A stretch of 64,000 bases of DNA from Bog-473 sp963836605 (GTDB taxonomy: Bacteria; Actinomycetota; Acidimicrobiia; Acidimicrobiales; RAAP-2), in the NCBI GenBank assembly GCA_963836605.1, contig CAWIKB010000009.1, positions 372,001-436,000 on the forward strand, given 5' to 3'. Below are positions 1 through 7,857 of the stretch, piece after piece (position 1 is the first letter of the stretch; every line of letters begins with the position of its first letter). A program made the translations under genes and the position numbers. The notes beneath the pieces were generated by a model that ran no database searches, was not told the origin of the DNA, and saw only the letters and a list, made by a program, of their open reading frames with translations.

Positions 1-641
1 TGGTCGGGCCTGACCCTGGTCCAGAAGCGGACGGCCTGCTCGGCCAGCTCGTCGGTGTCGGGGGGCGGGACCCACACGCTGAGCATCCCGAAGTACTCAT
101 AGGTCTGCTGCAGCATCGTGCCCCCGCCGTAGAGGTAGGCCGGGTGGGCATGGGTGATGATCTGGCCGGGCCGGTACCCCATGCGCCACCAATTGCGGGA
201 GCCCGACTCGTACTCGATCCAGATGTCCTTGCGGGTCCACACGGTGATGGTGGGTTGACCCGTCGTCCCGGTCGAGGTGCCCAGGCGGACCGCGTGCCTC
301 GGGTCGGTGAAGCGGTAGCTGCCCCAGGGCGGGGCCTCGGCTTCGGAATCGCGGAGGTCCTGCTTCCTGGTGGACGGGATCAGTGCCAGGTCGTCCACGC
401 CCTTGACGTCATCGACGGAAGTGATGCCGGCGTCGCCCAGCTTGCGGGCGAACAGGGGCACCGGGGTCTCGAGGACGCGTCGGATCAGTTCACGGATCCG
501 CTCGTCCTGGAGCTCCCGGCGTTGGGCGGGGTCCATGGCCTGTCGGGCCGGGTCCCACAACGTTTGATCGGTGGGGCGGGGGAGTGGGCCCAGGGTGTCC
601 GGCCCGAAGGGTGCGGTCGAGACGGGGGCGGAACCTGACAT
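1..641 (-). CDS. Phenylacetate-CoA ligase-like adenylate-forming enzyme, 5' part
   Basis: Partial gene whose first 213 codons are visible; the rest lies beyond base 1. It is predicted to activate an aryl or acyl carboxylate to its CoA thioester through an acyl-AMP, in the cytoplasm. Residues 29-50 match the usual PaaK opening (LWDPARQAM, then a basic helix), and the AMP-binding loop GTSTGTTGQP is at about 121-130. The ATG at 641 lies inside a TGAC-N6-GTCA palindrome (636-649), so either the promoter overlaps the start codon or a later start is used; TTG near 572, giving LWDPARQ, is the alternative. It lies about 105 bases downstream of the TetR gene on the same strand. The family is clear, the substrate is not. 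Confidence 0.85.
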   Translation of the reverse strand, partial: MSGSAPVSTAPFGPDTLGPLPRPTDQTLWDPARQAMDPAQRRELQDERIRELIRRVLETPVPLFARKLGDAGITSVDDVKGVDDLALIPSTRKQDLRDSEAEAPPWGSYRFTDPRHAVRLGTSTGTTGQPTITVWTRKDIWIEYESGSRNWWRMGYRPGQIITHAHPAYLYGGGTMLQQTYEYFGMLSVWVPPPDTDELAEQAVRFWTRVRPD

Positions 642-649
642 GCGTGTCA
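636..649. promoter_or_regulatory. TGAC-N6-GTCA operator, site 1
   Basis: Perfect palindromic half-sites TGAC and GTCA with six bases between; the symmetry extends to CTGACA/TGTCAG. It overlaps the start codon of the CoA ligase reading left. One of six identical half-site pairs in the window, all next to start codons. Binding by a repressor is inferred. Confidence 0.7.
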
Positions 650-746
650 GTGTACCGACGTGCCGCCGGATGGACCTTCGAGCACGAGCGGCATGAGGTC
701 GAGGTCGGGCGGATCTGCAGGCGACATGCTCCAAACGGCAACGCGC

Positions 747-1436
747 TCACGCGCCCGCAGCGCGGCGCCCCCCGGACTCGACAGGGTGCGGTTGCGCCAC
801 CTTTCGTGACGGACTGAGAAGGCGCGCTGCTTCGTGGGTGCGGGCGATCATGTGCGCCCGGGTGTCCCCTTCGCCATCGCTCATCACCCCGGCCGCGTGC
901 TCGACGAAGATCCCCACCAACATGGCCCGCAGGAGGCGGGCCGCGGCGGGTGCCTCCGTCTCCGGATCGAGATCGGGTCGATGCTCGACCAGCCAGCTCT
1001 CCAACGACTGCTGGAAGCTTGTGAAGAGATCGAGACCCACCGCCCGAGCCGTCTCCTCCCCGCGGATGGCTTCGCCCACCATCAAGCGGACGAAGTCCTC
1101 GACGTCGAGCATGGCCAAGAGCATGTCGGCCAGCAGCGCAGCCAGCCTGGCGTCCGGGGAGGGGTCGGCCTCGGGCAGGGGTGCCTCCGCCACCACCGGG
1201 GAGAATCCGTGTTCCACCAGCACGGCCTCGAGCAGTTCCCGCTTGGAGGGGAAGTAGTGGTACAGCGAGGCCACGTTGAGATCCACCGCGGCCGCCAGAT
1301 CGCGCATGCTGGTGCCGTCGACGCCCCGCTGGGACATGAGCGAGAGAGCGATCTGCAGAATCCGTGACCTGGTCGAAGGTCCTTCCGACGGCTCCGGGTT
1401 CCCCACCTGCCCATTGTGGGGGTTCCTGAGCGCCAC
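747..1436 (-). CDS. TetR family transcriptional regulator
   Basis: A 229-residue protein of TetR length. Residues 23-70 form the DNA-binding domain, with the helix-turn-helix around 42-63 (TSMRDLAAAVDLNVASLYHY, then FPSKRELL). The C-terminal ligand domain is alpha-helical and unassigned. The start is GTG at 1436; a second in-frame GTG at residue 11 is possible. The gene diverges from the P450 operon, with 118 bases between. That gap holds an imperfect palindrome (1465-1480), so autoregulation and control of the P450 operon are the simplest reading. It is also the only regulator gene in the window, so it is a candidate for the TGAC-N6-GTCA sites, but none of those lies in its own promoter. Confidence 0.92.
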   Translation of the reverse strand: MALRNPHNGQVGNPEPSEGPSTRSRILQIALSLMSQRGVDGTSMRDLAAAVDLNVASLYHYFPSKRELLEAVLVEHGFSPVVAEAPLPEADPSPDARLAALLADMLLAMLDVEDFVRLMVGEAIRGEETARAVGLDLFTSFQQSLESWLVEHRPDLDPETEAPAAARLLRAMLVGIFVEHAAGVMSDGEGDTRAHMIARTHEAARLLSPSRKVAQPHPVESGGRRAAGA

Positions 1437-1464
1437 GTCGAACCCGGGCCTGCCCTCGCCTCCC

Positions 1465-1480
1465 TAACGAACGTTTGCTA
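1465..1480. promoter_or_regulatory. Imperfect palindrome, candidate TetR operator
   Basis: TAACGAACGTTTGCTA pairs at 6 of 8 positions around a central AACGTT. It sits between the divergent TetR gene (start 1436) and P450 gene (start 1555), where a TetR operator is expected. Its half-site differs from TGAC-N6-GTCA, suggesting a separate regulator. Confidence 0.5.
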
Positions 1481-1495
1481 TACATAGGCCCGGAA

Positions 1496-1517
1496 GCACA
1501 CGATCCTCTTCGTGTGC
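1496..1517 (+). promoter_or_regulatory. Perfect hairpin in the P450 leader
   Basis: Arms GCACACGA and TCGTGTGC (8 bp, no mismatch) enclose a 6-base loop, ending 37 bases before the P450 start. It could be an mRNA hairpin or a second operator. There is no U-run after it, so it is not a standard terminator. Confidence 0.45.
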
Positions 1518-1554
1518 CCATGCATCTGCCCAGTGAAAAGGACGACAAAGACCC

Positions 1555-2796
1555 ATGGCGAAGACCGACACCTTTGAGGCAACGGCCGTTCCATTCGATC
1601 CCTTCGAGCTCAAGGACGTCGTCTCGGGCAAGATCCGGGATCCCTACCCACGCCTGCACGAGTTGCGCCGGCAGTCGCCCGTGCACTCCGGACCGGTCGA
1701 CGTCGGGGAAGGTGCCCAACCGTCGGACCCAAACCGACCCCCGCCGGTCACCGTGCTCGGCTTCGACGAGGTCGTCCAGGTCCTACGGGACAACGAGACC
1801 TACTCGTCAAGCGTCTATGAGGGTGTCATGGGCCTGGTGATGGGCCGCACCATCCTGCAGATGGATGAGCCCGAACACCGCGTGGCCCGCGCCATGGTCT
1901 CCTCGAGCTTCCGCTCCAAGGTCCTGGAGCGCTGGGAAGAAGGCCTGGTGGCCCGCGTGGTGAATGAACTCGTCGACACGTTCCGCGACCGCGGCCAGGC
2001 CGACCTCGTCCGGGAGGTGACCTTCAACTTCCCGGCTCAGGTCATCGCCCGCATCCTCGGCCTGCCCCGGTCCGACTACGCCATGTTCCAGCGCTGGGCC
2101 ATCGAATTGACCAGTGTGGCCGCCAACTGGGACCGCGGCGTCGCCGCCTCGGTGGCGCTGCGCGACTACTTCGCCGGTGTCATGGAAGTGCGACGGTCGG
2201 TCCCCGGGGACGACCTCATCAGCGAGCTGGTGCGGGTCGAGGTCGACGGTACCAAGCTCACCGACGAGGAGATCTACTCCTTCCTGCGCCTGCTGCTCCC
2301 CGCCGGTGTGGAGACGACCTATCGGGCCACCGGCAATCTGCTCTTGGCCCTGCTGAACGACCCGGTGCAATTCGGAGCGCTCTACGCGGACCGCTCGCTC
2401 TTCCCCCAGGCCTTCGAAGAGACCTTGCGGTGGGAGCCACCCGTCACGGTGATCCTCCGTCGGGCCACCAAGGACACCGAACTGGCGGGGGTGCGGGTCG
2501 AGGCCGGCGCCGACGTGGCGCTCCTCCTCGGCGCGGCGAACCGCGACGACCGCAAGTACGAGAACCCCGACGTGTACGACATGTTCCGCCAGGTGCGCCA
2601 GCACGTCGGATTCGGGTTCGGTGTCCATGTGTGCCTGGGCATGCACCTGGCCCGCATGGAGTCGCGCGTGGCCATCAACACGCTGTTCGACCGGCTCGGG
2701 CCCTTCACCCTGGACCCCGGGGCCGAGCCTCCCCATATCGAAGGATTGGCCTTTCGCTCACCGCTGTCGTTGCCGGTGGTCTTTCCCGCCGCCTGA
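1555..2796 (+). CDS. Cytochrome P450
   Basis: A 413-residue soluble bacterial P450 predicted to hydroxylate a hydrophobic substrate using electrons from a ferredoxin. The I-helix oxygen-activation motif is near 249-255 (AGVETT), the ExxR motif is at 289-292, and the heme loop FGFGVHVCLG is at 363-372 with the axial Cys at 370. First gene of the plus-strand operon that includes a 3Fe-4S ferredoxin (start 4030), the likely redox partner. Neighbouring thiolase and acyl-CoA dehydrogenase genes suggest the product enters beta-oxidation, as in actinobacterial steroid or fatty-acid side-chain degradation. That substrate class is inference. The ATG at 1555 gives the usual length. Confidence 0.95.
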   Translation: MAKTDTFEATAVPFDPFELKDVVSGKIRDPYPRLHELRRQSPVHSGPVDVGEGAQPSDPNRPPPVTVLGFDEVVQVLRDNETYSSSVYEGVMGLVMGRTILQMDEPEHRVARAMVSSSFRSKVLERWEEGLVARVVNELVDTFRDRGQADLVREVTFNFPAQVIARILGLPRSDYAMFQRWAIELTSVAANWDRGVAASVALRDYFAGVMEVRRSVPGDDLISELVRVEVDGTKLTDEEIYSFLRLLLPAGVETTYRATGNLLLALLNDPVQFGALYADRSLFPQAFEETLRWEPPVTVILRRATKDTELAGVRVEAGADVALLLGAANRDDRKYENPDVYDMFRQVRQHVGFGFGVHVCLGMHLARMESRVAINTLFDRLGPFTLDPGAEPPHIEGLAFRSPLSLPVVFPAA

Positions 2797-2832
2797 CACG
2801 GTGCCCCGCACCGCGCTGTAGCGTCACTGCCC

Positions 2833-4005
2833 GTGGCCCCGACCAGACGTCCCGTCCTCCAGGACGCCGCGGCCATCGTCGGCATCGGCCAGACCGAATT
2901 CGCCAAACAGATCGACCGACCGGAATCGCAACTGGCCTGTGAAGCGGTGGTGGCCGCGCTGCGCGACGCCGGGATCGCGCCCAGCGAGGTCGACGGCTTG
3001 TCCTCCTTCACCATGGAGACCACCGACGAGGTGACCATGGCCAAGAACATCGGCGCCGGAGACGTCACGTACTTCTCCCAGGTCGGCTACGGCGGGGGTG
3101 CCGGATGCGCCACGGTCGGCCATGCCGCCATGGCCATCGCCACCGGCCAGGCCGACGTGGTGGTGGCCTGGCGCTCGCGCAAGCGCGGCGCCCGCGGCTC
3201 GCGCCCGTGGGCTGCGTCACCCTCGAGCCTGCCCATTCAGGCGCAATGGACCCGGCCCTTCGGCCTGCTCCGACCGGTCGACGAGGTGGCCATGCTGGCC
3301 CGTCGCTACATGCACGACTACGGGGGAGGTCGTGAGCAACTGGCCGAGGTGGCCACGGCGATTCGGGCTCACGCCAATCGCAACCCTGCCGCGCTGATGT
3401 ACGAGAAGACCATGTCTCGTGACGACTACATGGCGGCCCGGTTCATTTCGGAGCCGCTGTGCCTGTTCGACAACTGCCTCGAGACCGACGGGGCGCTGGC
3501 CGTGGTCCTGGTCTCGGCGGAGCGGGCCAAGGACTGCGCCCAGTCGCCGGTCCTGGTGCACGCCTTCGGCCAGGGTCTGCATCGCCAGCACGAAGTGATG
3601 GTCAACTACTACTGCGAGGACCCGTTGACCGGCCCGGCCTGGACCTGTGCCCAGAAGCTGTGGTCCCAGTCCGAGCTGGGCCCGGCCGACGTCGATGTGG
3701 CGCAGATCTACGATGCCTTCACGCCTCTCATCCTGCTCTCGCTCGAGGGGTACGGCTTTTGCCGGCGCGGCGAGGCCGGCGACTTCGTGGCGGAGGGAAA
3801 TCTGCGGTGGGGGAGCGGATCGCTCCCCACCAACACGTCGGGTGGTGGACTCTCGGAGGCCTATGTGCACGGGTTCAACCTGATCACCGAAGGCGTCCGC
3901 CAGCTGCGCGGTACGTCGACCAGCCAGGTTGACGACGCCCACACCTGCCTGGTGACGTCGGGGGAGGGAGTGCCGACCAGCGCCATCCTGTTGCGGGCGG
4001 CATGA
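2833..4005 (+). CDS. Thiolase-like lipid-transfer protein (acetyl-CoA acetyltransferase family)
   Basis: A 390-residue thiolase-superfamily protein starting at GTG 2833. The N-terminal DAAAIVGIGQTEFAK and the glycine-rich segment around residues 85-100 with a Cys (GGGAGCATVGHAA) are typical of the SCP2-thiolase/Ltp group. These enzymes cleave 3-ketoacyl-CoA or act as retro-aldolases, often with a DUF35 partner. No DUF35 gene is adjacent here; the only one in the window (28650) is next to the other Ltp-like gene. It lies 36 bases after the P450 and 24 bases before the ferredoxin, in the same operon. The exact reaction is undetermined. Confidence 0.88.
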   Translation: MAPTRRPVLQDAAAIVGIGQTEFAKQIDRPESQLACEAVVAALRDAGIAPSEVDGLSSFTMETTDEVTMAKNIGAGDVTYFSQVGYGGGAGCATVGHAAMAIATGQADVVVAWRSRKRGARGSRPWAASPSSLPIQAQWTRPFGLLRPVDEVAMLARRYMHDYGGGREQLAEVATAIRAHANRNPAALMYEKTMSRDDYMAARFISEPLCLFDNCLETDGALAVVLVSAERAKDCAQSPVLVHAFGQGLHRQHEVMVNYYCEDPLTGPAWTCAQKLWSQSELGPADVDVAQIYDAFTPLILLSLEGYGFCRRGEAGDFVAEGNLRWGSGSLPTNTSGGGLSEAYVHGFNLITEGVRQLRGTSTSQVDDAHTCLVTSGEGVPTSAILLRAA

Positions 4006-4029
4006 ACCGAAGGAGAGGGAGGGAGCCGC

Positions 4030-4266
4030 ATGGCTGAGCCTGTGATGGACGTCAAGATCGATTGGGATCGCTGCATGGGGTCCGGGAATTGCCTCTTCTG
4101 GGCACCCGAAACGTTCGACCTCTCGGAGGACGGTCATGCCGTCGTTCTCGATGCCGCGGCGACCGACGAAGACCGTTTGCGGGTGGCGGCCGAGGGTTGT
4201 CCGGTCGGTGCCATCTCCCTGTGGCGGGACGGCGTAGCCGTCGTCCCGGGGGAGGGGGAGACCTGA
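4030..4266 (+). CDS. 3Fe-4S type ferredoxin
   Basis: A 78-residue ferredoxin. Cys15, Cys21 and Cys57 (followed by Pro58) are the expected ligands. Position 18, the second Cys in 4Fe-4S relatives, is Ser (CMGSGNC), which indicates a 3Fe-4S cluster as in actinobacterial P450 ferredoxins. A strong purine-rich ribosome site (GGAGAGGGAGGGAG) precedes the ATG. The stop TGA overlaps the ATG of the next gene by one base, so translation is probably coupled. It likely delivers electrons to the P450 at 1555; no ferredoxin reductase is in the window. Confidence 0.93.
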   Translation: MAEPVMDVKIDWDRCMGSGNCLFWAPETFDLSEDGHAVVLDAAATDEDRLRVAAEGCPVGAISLWRDGVAVVPGEGET

Positions 4267-6494
4267 TGCCGATCGCCCTCACCGAAGAACACGAGGCCCT
4301 GCGCCTCACGGCACAGCGGTGGTTGCAGACCCACTGTCCACCGAGCGTCCCGCGAGCCGCAGCCGAGGCTCCGAGCCCCGAACTCCCGGCCGCCTGGGAG
4401 AAGATGGTCGCCCAGGGCTGGCTCGGACTGCACCTTCCCGAATCCGACGGCGGGCAGGGCTTCGGCCTCGCCGAGCTGACGGTCGTGCTCGAAGAGCTCG
4501 GCTACGCCCTGTTCCCCGGTCCCGTGCTCTCCACCGCCCTGGTCGCCGCGCTCATCGCCCGCCACGGCAGCCCGGCGCAGCGGTCCACCCTCCTGCCGGG
4601 CCTGGCCGATGGCACCACCCCGGCCGCGGTCGCGCTGGCCGCCGGTTCCTTGCGGCGCGGTCGCGACGGCCGCACCGTCAGCGGCACGCTGCGTCCGGTA
4701 CTCGGCGCCCCGACCGCGTCGCTCGTCCTGGCTCCCATGGCTGAAGGCGGCTGGTGCCTGCTGCACCCCGGCTCGGAGACGTCGATCGAGACGCTCCCCG
4801 CCCTTGATGCCACCCGTCCGGTCGGGCAGGTGGTCGTCGCGGACACGGCGCTGACCGACGAGAACCGCCTACTGGAATTGACCGATGACGAGGTCAGGGA
4901 TCTGGCCCTGGTCCTGGCCGCCGCTGAGAGCGCGGGGGTGGCCCGCTGGTGTCTCGACACGGCCTCGGAGTACGCCAAGGTCCGCGTCCAGTTCGGCCGC
5001 CCCATCGGGCAGTTCCAAGCCATCAAGCACGGGCTGGCCGACATGCTGGTGGCGGTCGAGCAGACCGCCGCCGTCGCCTGGGACGCGGCGACGGCGGCGA
5101 GCCATGACGGGTCGGACGCCAGCACCGACGCCAGCACCGGGGCCGGCACCGACGCCGCGGAACGCTCCCTGAGTGCCCAGGTGGCCGGCGCGGTGAGCCT
5201 CGAGGCCGCAGCGCACTGCGCCAAGAAGTGCGTCCAGATCCTGGGGGGGATCGGCTTCACCTGGGAACACGACGCGCACTTCTACCTGAAGCGGGCCATG
5301 GCGACGCGTCTCCTGCTGGCCGACGTCGGGACCCTGGAGCACCGCGTCGCCACCTTGGCGCTCGACGGAACCCGCCGCGGGCTGACCGCCGACCTCCCGC
5401 CCGAGGCGGAGGAACGCCGAGCCCAGTTGCGTCCCCTGGTGCAGCGCGTGGCAGCCACCGACCCGGCGTCACAGCGCGCCGCGCTGGTTGAGGCAGGACT
5501 GATCACGCCCCACTGGCCGGCTCCGTGGGGCCGGGGCGCCGACCCATTGGACCAACTCGTCATCGACGAGGAGCTCGCCGCGGCCGGTGTGGCGCGACCC
5601 CACTTGGCGGTCGGGGCATGGGCCTTGCCGACGCTGATCGCCCACGGCACCGACGCGCAGCAAGAGCGCTGGGTCCGACCCACCCTGCTGGGGCACCTCT
5701 CCTGGTGCCAGCTGTTCAGCGAGCCGGGTGCGGGCTCGGACCTGGCTGCGTTGAGCACGCGGGCCGAGCGGGTGGAAGGAGGCTGGATCCTCAACGGGCA
5801 GAAGGTCTGGACCTCGTTGGCCCAGGTGGCCGACTTCGGTATCTGCCTGGCCCGCTCGGATCCCGACGCCGCCAAGCACGCCGGCATCACCTACTTCATC
5901 GTGGACATGCGCGCCGAGGGCATCGACATCCGACCTCTGCGCGAGCTGACCGGCGCCGCCATGTTCAACGAGGTCTTCCTGACCGACGTGCTCGTGCCCG
6001 ATGACGCCGTGATCGGGCAGGTGGGGGACGGATGGCGCATCGGGCGGACGACACTGGCCAACGAACGTGTCTCCATGTCATCGGGGTCGTCGTTCGGCAA
6101 CGGGGTCGAGTCGCTGATCCGAACCCTGGCCCGGCAGGGACCGGAGGGCTCGCCTTCCTGGGTCGGGGAGTTGGGCCACCTGCTGGTCGAGGCCCAGTCG
6201 TTGGCCCTGATGGGCCACCGGGCCACGTTGCGCACTCTCTCGGGTGTCGATCCGGGGACCGGAGCGAGCGTGCGGAAATTGCTCGGGGCCGAACACGAGC
6301 AGCGCGTCCAGGAGATGGGGATGGCCCTCTACGGAGCGAATGGCGCCGTGCTCGACGGCAAGGCCCAGCGGTGGGAAGAGGGCTTTCTCTCCACCCGGTG
6401 CTTGACCATTGCCGGGGGGACCAGCGAGGTGCAGCGCAACGTCATCGCCGAGCGCATTCTCGGGCAACCACGAGACCCCGAACCGGGTACCTGA
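4266..6494 (+). CDS. Fused two-domain acyl-CoA dehydrogenase (FadE34/ChsE3-like layout)
   Basis: A 742-residue protein containing two complete acyl-CoA dehydrogenase domains. The first half (about 1-375) carries the signature FQAIKHGLADML and GGIGFTWEHDAHFYLKR. The second half (about 385-740) carries WCQLFSEPGAGSDLA and the C-terminal AGGTSEVQRNVIAERILG. Single acyl-CoA dehydrogenases are about 380 residues. Fused enzymes of this size are known in actinobacterial steroid side-chain oxidation (FadE34/ChsE3), where usually only one half is catalytic. The start is ATG 4266, overlapping the ferredoxin stop; upstream in-frame codons run antagonistically through the ferredoxin and were rejected. 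A low-complexity Ser/Asp/Thr/Ala insert lies at about 5101-5160 in the first half. Confidence 0.92.
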   Translation: MPIALTEEHEALRLTAQRWLQTHCPPSVPRAAAEAPSPELPAAWEKMVAQGWLGLHLPESDGGQGFGLAELTVVLEELGYALFPGPVLSTALVAALIARHGSPAQRSTLLPGLADGTTPAAVALAAGSLRRGRDGRTVSGTLRPVLGAPTASLVLAPMAEGGWCLLHPGSETSIETLPALDATRPVGQVVVADTALTDENRLLELTDDEVRDLALVLAAAESAGVARWCLDTASEYAKVRVQFGRPIGQFQAIKHGLADMLVAVEQTAAVAWDAATAASHDGSDASTDASTGAGTDAAERSLSAQVAGAVSLEAAAHCAKKCVQILGGIGFTWEHDAHFYLKRAMATRLLLADVGTLEHRVATLALDGTRRGLTADLPPEAEERRAQLRPLVQRVAATDPASQRAALVEAGLITPHWPAPWGRGADPLDQLVIDEELAAAGVARPHLAVGAWALPTLIAHGTDAQQERWVRPTLLGHLSWCQLFSEPGAGSDLAALSTRAERVEGGWILNGQKVWTSLAQVADFGICLARSDPDAAKHAGITYFIVDMRAEGIDIRPLRELTGAAMFNEVFLTDVLVPDDAVIGQVGDGWRIGRTTLANERVSMSSGSSFGNGVESLIRTLARQGPEGSPSWVGELGHLLVEAQSLALMGHRATLRTLSGVDPGTGASVRKLLGAEHEQRVQEMGMALYGANGAVLDGKAQRWEEGFLSTRCLTIAGGTSEVQRNVIAERILGQPRDPEPGT

Positions 6495-6525
6495 GCCCGC
6501 GAGGCGCCGATAAGGTGGCGCCGCG

Positions 6526-6906
6526 ATGAGCATGCCGCCCGAAGACGCACACGTGCAAGAGGACGTCTGGCCCTTTCCGTCCGAGAAATTCCTCCACGAG
6601 TGGGCGCCAGGCGTTCTCCAGGCCCAAAACGCCTGGATGGCCTCCATCGACTCACTCCGTGCGCCTGATCGCAAGACCCACGAGTTGATCCGCATGGTGT
6701 GCACGGTCATCGCGCGCCAGCCCGGCGGCGTCCAGCGCCACGCCCGCCTGGCCGCAGAAGTGGGGGCGACCTGGGACGAGATCGCCGGGTCGATCCTGCT
6801 CACCGAGCCCGCCTTCGGAATCGTGCTGGCCATTCAGGCGCTTCCGGCCGCTCGACGGGGCTTCAAGCAGGGCTCTGCGAGCGAGCACAACGAGAGCGAC
6901 CCGTAA
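6526..6906 (+). CDS. Carboxymuconolactone decarboxylase-like (AhpD-fold) protein
   Basis: A 126-residue helical protein. The segment HARLAAEVGATWDEI (residues about 73-87) matches the CMD/AhpD fold, including the conserved His and the GAT-x-(E/D)EI turn. The CxxC pair of true AhpD peroxidase partners is absent, with only a single Cys near residue 61. It is therefore more likely a decarboxylase-like or uncharacterised CMD member than a thiol peroxidase reductase. Last gene of the P450 operon, 31 bases after the fused dehydrogenase. Function within the pathway is unknown. Confidence 0.75.
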   Translation: MSMPPEDAHVQEDVWPFPSEKFLHEWAPGVLQAQNAWMASIDSLRAPDRKTHELIRMVCTVIARQPGGVQRHARLAAEVGATWDEIAGSILLTEPAFGIVLAIQALPAARRGFKQGSASEHNESDP

Positions 6907-6988
6907 AGCCTCCAGACCGGGGTCCGGCGCTTCAGCCGCGATCACTGCGGCCGCCCGGTTTGAACATCACAGTGTCGTGGTGGTCGGG

Positions 6989-7001
6989 GTTCATCATGAA
7001 C
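6989..7001. promoter_or_regulatory. 13-bp perfect palindrome upstream of the collagen-like gene
   Basis: GTTCATCATGAAC reads the same on both strands about its central C and sits 95 bases before the collagen-like start. It may be an operator. The decayed second copy of that gene does not keep it. Confidence 0.3.
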
Positions 7002-7043
7002 TTTGGAGCGCTCGTGTTGGATGCCTCAATAGGACGGCGGCCG

Positions 7044-7095
7044 CCCAATATGATGCGGCGCGTCGGACAGAGGGATTCCCGAACAAGGAGACCGC
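7044..7095 (+). repeat. Upstream region shared by both collagen-like gene copies, copy 1
   Basis: The 24 bases at 7044-7067 (CCCAATATGATGCGGCGCGT then CGGA) recur exactly at 9763-9786. The following AACAAGGAGACCGC, containing the ribosome site AAGGAG, is also shared up to the ATG. Because these bases were duplicated together with the gene, the block likely includes promoter and ribosome-binding elements. Confidence 0.8.
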
Positions 7096-7638
7096 ATGCC
7101 GGATTGGACTTCGGGCCGCGTGTTGTTGGGTGGTGTCATTGCCGCCATCGTGATTGCCTTGGCAAGTACGGGAATTGGGGCCTGGGCTCTCGCCAGGAGT
7201 CAGATACCGGGTGCGACCGGCCCGGTAGGCCCTCGAGGAGCCGAAGGGCCTCAGGGACCTTCGGGTGTGGCGGGTGTCCATGGTGCACCGGGTCCGACCG
7301 GCGCGACGGGAAAGCAGGGTGCACCGGGAGCCAAGGGTGCTGCCGGGCCCCCGGGCACCGTTCGGGCGACTCAGCTGGTAGCGGGGACGCCAGTTTCGAC
7401 TGCGCCGAACCCCCCGGTCGGGACAACGCTGACCACCACCACGTCATGTCCAGCGGCAACGGTACTTCTAAGCGGTGGGGCGGCCGTCTTTGCGGTGTCT
7501 TCTGGCTCCGACGTCGTACTTCGATCGTCCTATGCCGAGACCGTCAACTCGTGGCGGTCGGTGGGCCAGGTCACCGAGGCGCTGGGCTCCGGGGAGGTGA
7601 TGACGGTGAATCCGTACGTCCTGTGCGGCTCTTCTTAG
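7096..7638 (+). CDS. Membrane-anchored collagen-like repeat protein
   Basis: A 180-residue protein with three parts. A short N-terminus is followed by a single membrane segment at about 9-32 (VLLGGVIAAIVIALAS and onward). About 20 Gly-X-Y triplets then follow at 38-93 (for example GPQGPSGVAGVHGAPGPTGA). A C-terminal domain of about 85 residues contains two Cys, probably a disulfide-bonded trimerisation head. The topology suggests the triplet region and head lie outside the cell. Bacterial collagen-like proteins form triple helices and often act in adhesion; the role here is unknown. ATG 7096 has a good ribosome site (AAGGAG). A decayed paralogue follows at 9814, beyond the phosphoesterase gene. 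Confidence 0.8.
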   Translation: MPDWTSGRVLLGGVIAAIVIALASTGIGAWALARSQIPGATGPVGPRGAEGPQGPSGVAGVHGAPGPTGATGKQGAPGAKGAAGPPGTVRATQLVAGTPVSTAPNPPVGTTLTTTTSCPAATVLLSGGAAVFAVSSGSDVVLRSSYAETVNSWRSVGQVTEALGSGEVMTVNPYVLCGSS

Positions 7639-7857
7639 TCTTCGACTTGGACCTCGAGTTCATTCATCTCCCTGCCCATCGGGCGGCCCGGCGAACATGT
7701 CGGGCAACGACGCGAAGTCAGCTTCCCGTCTGGCACACGTGTCAACGCGGTGCGACCGATCCGACGTTTACCTTGCGCCCCGTCGGCATAGGATGCCCCG
7801 GCGAGAGAGGTCACAGGGATGCGATTGTGATCCTCGGACACCCCAAAGGGAGATGAT

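Noticed and set aside
490..1719. Minus-strand open frame of 409 codons crossing the CoA ligase start, TetR gene and P450 promoter
   Set aside because: It overlaps three supported features out of frame and shows no domain.
4062..4265. Upstream extension of the fused acyl-CoA dehydrogenase
   Set aside because: It runs through the ferredoxin gene in another frame and is Arg-rich; the ATG at 4266 fits the family start and the operon overlap.
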